The notes beneath the pieces were generated by a model. It was not told where the DNA came from and ran no database searches. It saw only the letters and a program-made list of their open reading frames with translations. Source: Spirogloea muscicola (lineage: Eukaryota > Streptophyta > Zygnematophyceae > Spirogloeales > Spirogloeaceae). Taken from it: a DNA stretch of 27,854 bases. Every line of letters starts with the position of its first letter. The stretch's first letter is position 1. The position numbers and the translations under genes were made by a program. The stretch spans positions 683,680 through 711,533 of the forward strand of contig WELB01000019.1 in assembly GCA_009602725.1 (NCBI GenBank), given 5' to 3'. Of this stretch, positions 22,375-27,854 are shown in pieces.

Positions 22375-25036
22375 TTGGACCAACACTACAGTCTCGAGAG
22401 AATTTGCATTGAGAGTTCCGTAGCTTCCACAGACTTAGAGAGGTTGCTTGTCATTGAAGTGGAAGCTCTCAGAACTGCAGGAACAGCACTACAAGCTATG
22501 TAAGCAAGGGTGCAAGCTCAACTGCAAGCATGGACAAGATAGAGGAGCAGGCAAAGGCGTCCATTGAGAAGTTGAAGCACATCCTGTACAAGCTAAAGAC
22601 CAGGAGCGCAGAGGTGATGACCTGCACTTTCTGTAGCTGCATACGACGTGCTAATGCACAAAGCTTCAAGTTGTCAAAGGGCTGTTGTAAATAGGCGGCA
22701 ATAATAGCAATCTGTTACATTGTGTCTCTCATTTTGTTTCATCACATGTGCTTAGCAATTTCTGCAATCATTGTGTGGTTGATGTAGGCAAACTCAACCA
22801 GTATCACATCTACCAGCACCATCGTGGACGACCGAGAAACAAGCAGCACAACTACAAGGTCATGGTCATTACCTGAAGCTGCAGAAATATGTTGGGGAGT
22901 AAATATCCATTTGTACGATGATGCTTTGCATGCAGCACTATTCAGGTCAGATGTGTTTCCTGATTGAGAAGACATTTTGCAGGTTGACCGAGGATAAGCG
23001 CGACATGTATTTGTCACAGAAGATCGAGGTGGATATAAGGGGCATGAATCACGTAGAGAAGGGGGGGCAGATCATCAACATTCTACCAGAGAATGAGGTG
23101 GAATTAGTTGAGAGGGAGTTGGATGAAGAGTTACATCAAGAGACACAATTGCAATATGATTCACTAACATGCACACGGACCATGGTGGAGATAGGTGCGT
23201 GAAGTTCCAGTGTCAGCTATCTTACCAATGAGCTGCCTGCTTGTCAGATGCTCAAGGTCAATCCCTGGGCAGCTTTCTAGAAAGCTGCCAACTGCTTTCA
23301 AATAGTTAGCTAAGTGTGGTTTGGCTAGGTTGTTATATATTCAACTCAGTCTGTGATGCTATGTCTGTACAATGTTTTGTGCAGATGAAGAGAATCAGAC
23401 TGCTGTTGTGACAATCACGGCAACGGTAAGAGGAGCAGATGTGACTGACCAAAACCTCTACACAGACATGACAGTGGCCATGGCTGCTCGTGCGCTTGCT
23501 CGTACCTGCCTTTCCTTTGATGAGGAAGCTCAGGTGAGTAATTCTATTCCAAGTATAATCTGGCATCTGCATGAAGACTATGCATCTTGCACCAGGCATT
23601 TTGACTTGCAACTGTTGATATGACATAAATTGCTTATCTTTTCTGTGACTGAGACATGGCGCCCTTGTGTACAGGCTGCACTGAGAAATGCATCACCTAT
23701 GCCAATGGCTGAAGTCTTTCTCAGTGGAGGCCAGCAACTCCATCATCGCTTGCTAGAGCACTTGAAGAACAGCAGTGTTGTGAGCTTCAGCCCGTGCTCG
23801 CTTGGCAGCACGCCTTTTCGGCAGTGCTACAGCGTCTCGCTGCTGGGCTCGCAGGGCGCTCAGCTTGATGCAATATTCAAGCCCTTCACTCCAGGGGACT
23901 CTTTAGGCAGGTGGAAGCGGGCGCCTGCTGACTGGGTTGCCTACAAGGTACACCTCCACGGAGCAACATTTTAATGATTGGTCGTGGTCTGTGCTTCTTT
24001 CCACTGCAGGAGCGAGGCACAATATATGCTGTAGCTTTGGGGCATCCTAGGTGCCTTTTGTATGACATAATGGATTGCCTGCTTCAACTGTTGATCCAGG
24101 TTGGTTTACTACTGGGCTTTGACATGGTTCCGCCAGCCGTCATTCGGAGGGATATCACATTGGGTCAGGAGACATCTGATCTTGGCGTGCTAACGGCAAA
24201 AGTTAACGACTTGCAGCCACTGTCAAACATCCCTTCTCAGGTACGAGCTTGCAGGTTTCAATCACATTGGAACTCATCATAGTGATTACCTATCCCTTCT
24301 CCCACAAGCTTCCCTACCCTGGCTAGCATGTTAACACCTTACCATGTACAACACAGGCTTGGGATGACGCCATACCAGCAGCTGTTGTCAGTAACGGCCA
24401 CATACTAGATGCCCTGCTGGGAAATGCCCCCCGCCATGCGAGCAACTTCAAAGCTGGCATGCACTGGGAGCAGAAAGGCAAGCTGCGGCCTGTGCTTGTT
24501 GATCATCCCATGGGCCCTATGCAAGGAGAACTGCATGCCATGTGGGCCAGGCGAGGCCAGTCAGAAGGTGGCGTGCAGGTTAGTGCCAGTCATGGCACCC
24601 ATGGATACCTGCATTGCAGCAGGTTCTCTTTTTGTGGTCAATGTCTGATTCCTTACTTCTCGCACTTGATGATGACATGCTCACTTATCATGACTGATTG
24701 TCGGTGTCAATCTGGTTCTTGTGCTGAGATGGGCCATTGAAGAGCTTGATCATTCAAGCACCTTCAGAGCTCCGGCTAGCAAGCCCCTCCAGTGTGTATA
24801 TACAGTACCAGATGGCTACCAGCTTACTCAGTATCTGATCACTTTGTGTGTTGCAGTACGTCAGTCCTTCGACACTCCTGAAATTGAGACAACTGAACCG
24901 AGCAGCTTTGCTGGAGAGCCTCAGTGGAGGTCTTAATGCCGAGGAATTGGAGCTCATATTGGCCAAGAGAGATCAGGTCGTCAGCTACTTTGACTCAATA
25001 GCACAGTGGCAGGGTCGCTTTTTGGCCGCAGCCTAG
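22375..25036 (+). CDS. Kinase-like fold protein (FAM20/HipA/PI3-4-kinase-like C-terminal domain), 5' end unresolved
   Basis: Exons: 22375-22499, 22529-22613, 22788-22945, 22983-23194, 23385-23533, 23675-23947, 24100-24240, 24357-24578, 24857-25036. Phases match at every junction; this part is about 514 residues. The N-terminal part is helical and likely coiled coil (LERLLVIEVEAL, then EEQAKASIEKLKHIL), followed by an unrecognised acidic region. The C-terminal 240 residues resemble atypical kinases: a Lys in DAIFKPF (codon at 23879), then DWVAYK, LLGFDMVPP, an ILDALLGNAPRHASNF block, VLVDHP with Asp at 24501, and a helical tail with LLKLRQLN and ELELILAKRD. In relatives such as FAM20 and actinobacterial SCO1664-type proteins, known to me from memory, the block reads N-x-DRH; here it is NAPRH, so catalysis is doubtful. 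The 29-base intron 22500-22528 is abnormally short. No signal peptide is visible. Confidence 0.6.
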
Positions 25037-25754
25037 GATTACCACTGGTCAATTGTTCTGTACTACTAATTGCAGCGGTGTAGTGTTGAGTCATCATAGT
25101 GGTACTCATTCTTGTAAGTGCCTTATTGGAGGCATGGGTTAGTTCATTACTTAGCGCATACCACATTAGTTTATTGGAAGGCAAAGAAGCAAAGCACAAG
25201 TATACACTGTTTGTAATGTACGCTGGTGTGAAGCATTCTCAAGCAGTGTAGGGTCACTCATATGAATTGAAACTTCACATCAGACACCTTAACTTGTAAT
25301 CAGTAGGATCTGTAACTCGTGATCTGTTACTCTTTCAATCTGCTCCACCCTAGACATGGTCCTTGGCACAAGCTCATATTGGCCGCTTAAGTTGGCAATA
25401 TTGTGGGGAGTCTAACAGAGGAGCTAGCACTTCTGCATGACCTGCTCACCAGCAATGTCATGCCAGCTCTTGCTCACGATTATGTGAATGGTGAATGCTT
25501 GCCAAGCCCAGGCTAACAGCAGTAAGGCACAGGACTAACTTCATCATCAACTACTGCCACAGCAAGTACATGTTTCTTAGTGGGCTGTGGATGTTGGCTT
25601 GTTAACGTATCCGAGCTACCTAACAAGTCCGAAGTAAGACATTCAGTGGGTGGAGCTACATCGCACTGAGACATGTTCAGTGGAGCTACATTTTCATTTG
25701 TCATTTTGACCTGAGCGGGCCTCTAAAGAATTCGCAGGGTGCCACCAAAAATCA
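25037..25754. other. Spacer between convergent 3' ends
   Basis: This holds the 3' UTRs of the kinase-like gene and of NC2-alpha. TGTAA words, the usual green-algal polyadenylation signal, occur on the plus strand near 25113, 25212 and 25293. A 63-codon minus-strand frame (25513-25704) has an ATG and looks mildly coding, but lies in the NC2-alpha 3' UTR with no other support. Confidence 0.5.
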
Positions 25755-27664
25755 TCAATCGCAGTCATAGTCGTCGTCTATGTCGGCAGTAGCCAGACTG
25801 CCAGTGGCTGCAGTGCTTATGGGCATTAGCACAGGCTGGCGACTTAGCGTCTCAAGCTTGATAGTGATTTCAGATAGCGGCAGCTGTAGTTGGACCGCGG
25901 CTGGAGCATCTGTCTCGCCACTGCCATGGAGGTCCAGGTTGAGGTCAAAGTCACATGGTGGCCGGCGGCCCGCGGCAGGGGGGCTAGCGCCAGCTCCCAC
26001 ATCGACGGCCTCCGACTTGACTGAGACAGCAGACACTGGCGGCGGCTCACGGCCGAGCCACTCGCATGCTCCTGCGCCACGCAAGGGAAGGGCGAACGCT
26101 CAGCTTGTGCTGACTGAAGCTGCGTCACTCACAGTGGGCATCCTGCGGCAGCAATTGTTGTGTTGCATGCGTGAAACGAGAGGCCTGAGGCATCGAGCTG
26201 AGGCGCTGACTGCAAAACAACACCTGGTGGGAGAGGCAGGCTGGCGAGGCCAGCGAGCGCCCGTGCGGCGTCGTGGTCCTCGCGGGAGGTGGTGACCTCC
26301 ACATTGACGTTGGCGTGCTCGCCCTTCACGCGGCCCGCTTTGCCATTTGCATTGCCGCCACCTCTAGACCGCCCGCGGCCCCTCTTAGCGGTGTGCTCTG
26401 GTGCCGCCGATGCGGGCGTCGTTGCCGGCTGCAAACTCCCACCCTGCTCCAGCTACGCAAGTGGCACGCCACGATAGAACCAGTCAGCAATTCAGGCCCA
26501 CAACATGAACTCAGCCGCACTTACCACCAGCGACAACATTAACAGCGGCATTGAACAACAGCGACATCAATTACAGCGGCAGCCAGGAGCAGGGGCAGAG
26601 CACAGGCAGATGTGGTGTTGCCACCTTCATTGCCATTTTGCTGTCACTGTCATTGCCGCCCGCCTCGCCATTGATTGCCGACCTGCTCACCATCAAGCGA
26701 GTTGAAGGTAAGTGAGTGCCCTGCGAGGCATCAAGGGCAGGGCATGCACTGGGCCAAGAGTGGCACCACCTGTGCTCACCTCTTGCGGCTGCTTCCGCCT
26801 GGCCCGCTCTCGGGCACGGCGCTCTCATGCGACGGGCTGGCGACGGCGCCGGCGGTGTCGCCAGCGCCAGCGAGCCCGGGGTCCGGGAAGTTGGCCACGA
26901 GCTCCCGCAGGAAGTCGAAGGCGCTGTGACCCTCGATGCACTGCTTCCTGCAGCGAAAGCCAGCAGCGCGAGAGAGGGGAGTCAGCGCTGCAGATTTTCC
27001 AGGAGGAGCAAGCGAAGGTTCATGGCCAGGCAAGTGGGGCGTTGGAGCCGCTCACAGGTGGGCGACCGTGACGGTCTTGCTGCCGCGCTCCTGCGTCACG
27101 CGGTACGTCTTGTCGCACAGGTCCTGGAGGAAGAGCTCCAGCGCCCGGGCTGCACGGGCAGAGCCACGGCGTCATGGTCAGGGTCCTCGTCAGTAGCATC
27201 AGAAACGTCAGTTAGAAAGAGCGTCAGCGTCTTCGTCCGTTTTTCCACCACAGCGACGACGCAAGAGGACGGCCTACCAGCTGCGGCCTTCACGACAGCT
27301 GCGACCACTGGCATGCAGGCTGCCGCTGCAGCATGGGGCGGCGAAGGAGGGGCCCTCACAGATGCCAACCGGGGTAGCCTGTGCGATCTTGCCGACCTCC
27401 TCATCGGCCTGCATGATCTTCTTGATGCGGGCCTGCAGCAGCAACACATGATCGGGAGAACCAGGGTGAGGGGGATGCGCTCGCTTTCGGGAACTGCGCG
27501 GGGAGAGGAGGGAGGAGGTATGGGAAAGGTGGGGAGGAGCAGAAAGGCACTCGCCAAAGGCATGGCAAGGCTCAGCGCTCAGCGAGCAGCGACGGCGAAG
27601 CACCGCCGGGGGGGGGTGTGGGGGCTCCTACAGAGGGGAACCGCGTGTCCAGCTTCTTCCTCAT
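25755..27664 (-). CDS. DRAP1: NC2-alpha / DRAP1 transcription corepressor, complete
   Basis: Histone-fold subunit of negative cofactor 2, which with Dr1 (NC2-beta) binds TBP on DNA and blocks preinitiation complex assembly. Seven exons (minus): 27664-27632, 27432-27360, 27149-27056, 26947-26780, 26682-26625, 26428-26224, 26071-25755. All are GT-AG with matching phases, giving 315 residues. The histone fold is explicit: MRKKLDTRFPS, ARIKKIMQADEEVGKIAQ, then RALELFLQDLCDKTYRVT, ERGSKTVTVAHLKQCI and FDFLRELVANFPD. The tail has a basic KRGRGRSRGGG stretch and the plant-type acidic end CDFDLNLDL, finishing DIDDDYDCD. The start at 27664 puts the family-typical short basic leader before the fold and has a purine at -3 (ACCGCCATGA). 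DLNLDL and QLQLPL both contain an LxLxL EAR-type motif. The gene is GC-rich at its 5' end. Confidence 0.95.
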
Positions 27665-27780
27665 GGCGGTGGCGCCAGCAGCGGCGCCGAGCGTGGCGGT
27701 GAGAGCCGGCACTTCGGCAGCGGCCAGGCGGCCTAGTGCGTGGTAGGAGGCGGCTGCCGGGGAGCACGGCGGCGACCCTC
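27665..27780. promoter_or_regulatory. Putative compact divergent promoter
   Basis: Only 116 bases separate the NC2-alpha ATG (minus) from a plus-strand ATG at 27781. If the latter is real, both genes share a very short GC-rich bidirectional promoter. No TATA element is visible. Confidence 0.35.
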
Positions 27781-27854
27781 ATGGAGCCAGGGGCTCCGCC
27801 ACAGCCGCCGCCGCCGCCGAGGCCGCCGCCGCCGGGAGACCGCCGTCGCCGCCG
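27781..27854 (+). CDS. Start of a proline-rich reading frame (3' partial)
   Basis: From the ATG at 27781 the frame reads MEPGAPPQPPPPP and continues Pro/Arg-rich to the window end without a stop (24 codons). GC-rich, low-complexity first exons are the rule for genes here, and the position diverging from NC2-alpha fits a gene start. CCG repeats alone could also produce this, so the call is tentative. Confidence 0.35.
   Translation, partial: MEPGAPPQPPPPPRPPPPGDRRRR

Noticed and set aside
23974-24282. 102-codon plus-strand frame reading ERGTIYAVALGH before the VPP motif
   Set aside because: Its first part is intron 23948-24099; splicing phase 0 to phase 0 from DWVAYK to VGLLLGF restores the order expected for the kinase-like domain.

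Overview
The window is nuclear DNA of an intron-rich eukaryote, most likely a green alga; a trebouxiophyte-like lineage is my inference. The reasons are genes split into many short exons with GT-AG introns, plant-like versions of housekeeping proteins, short CCCTAAA/TTTAGGG telomere-type motifs inside introns, and GC-rich 5' gene ends that fade into more balanced gene bodies. I see no bacterial operons, CRISPR arrays, rRNA or convincing tRNA genes.

Layout. (1) 1-2805, plus: the 3' part of COG4, a subunit of the conserved oligomeric Golgi tethering complex; its N-terminus lies outside the window. (2) 2806-4702: gene-poor spacer. (3) 4703 to about 14016, minus: a chain of about 13 exons whose splice phases agree at every junction, encoding an unrecognised protein of roughly 2,200 residues. 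It has a basic N-terminal part, a compact segment leading into a coiled coil, then a very long Ser/Pro/acidic tail with a perfect-period 54-residue triplication and duplicated exons. This is the least explained object in the window. (4) 14017-14698: a GC-rich divergent promoter region with one undetermined base. (5) 14699-18473, plus: THO3 (THOC3/TEX1), the WD40 subunit of the THO/TREX mRNA export complex, complete in 11 exons. (6) 18474 to about 21900: a long stretch without a convincing gene. It holds one orphan coding-like exon and, at about 19690-21030, a block of different texture that could be organelle-derived or otherwise inserted. (7) About 21919/22375-25036, plus: a gene with a coiled-coil N-terminal part and a C-terminal domain resembling atypical FAM20/HipA/PI3-4-kinase-like folds, with the usual catalytic Asp position changed. 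(8) 25755-27664, minus: NC2-alpha/DRAP1, a histone-fold transcription corepressor, complete in 7 exons, with two LxLxL (EAR-type) motifs in its tail. (9) From 27781, plus: the start of a proline-rich reading frame cut by the window end.

The genes do not form a pathway. They are neighbouring housekeeping loci (Golgi tethering, mRNA export, transcription repression) around two uncharacterised genes. Gene models were assembled by hand from splice sites, frame and phase. For COG4, THO3 and NC2-alpha they are also backed by family sequence order, whereas the two novel genes rest on phase consistency and coding character alone.
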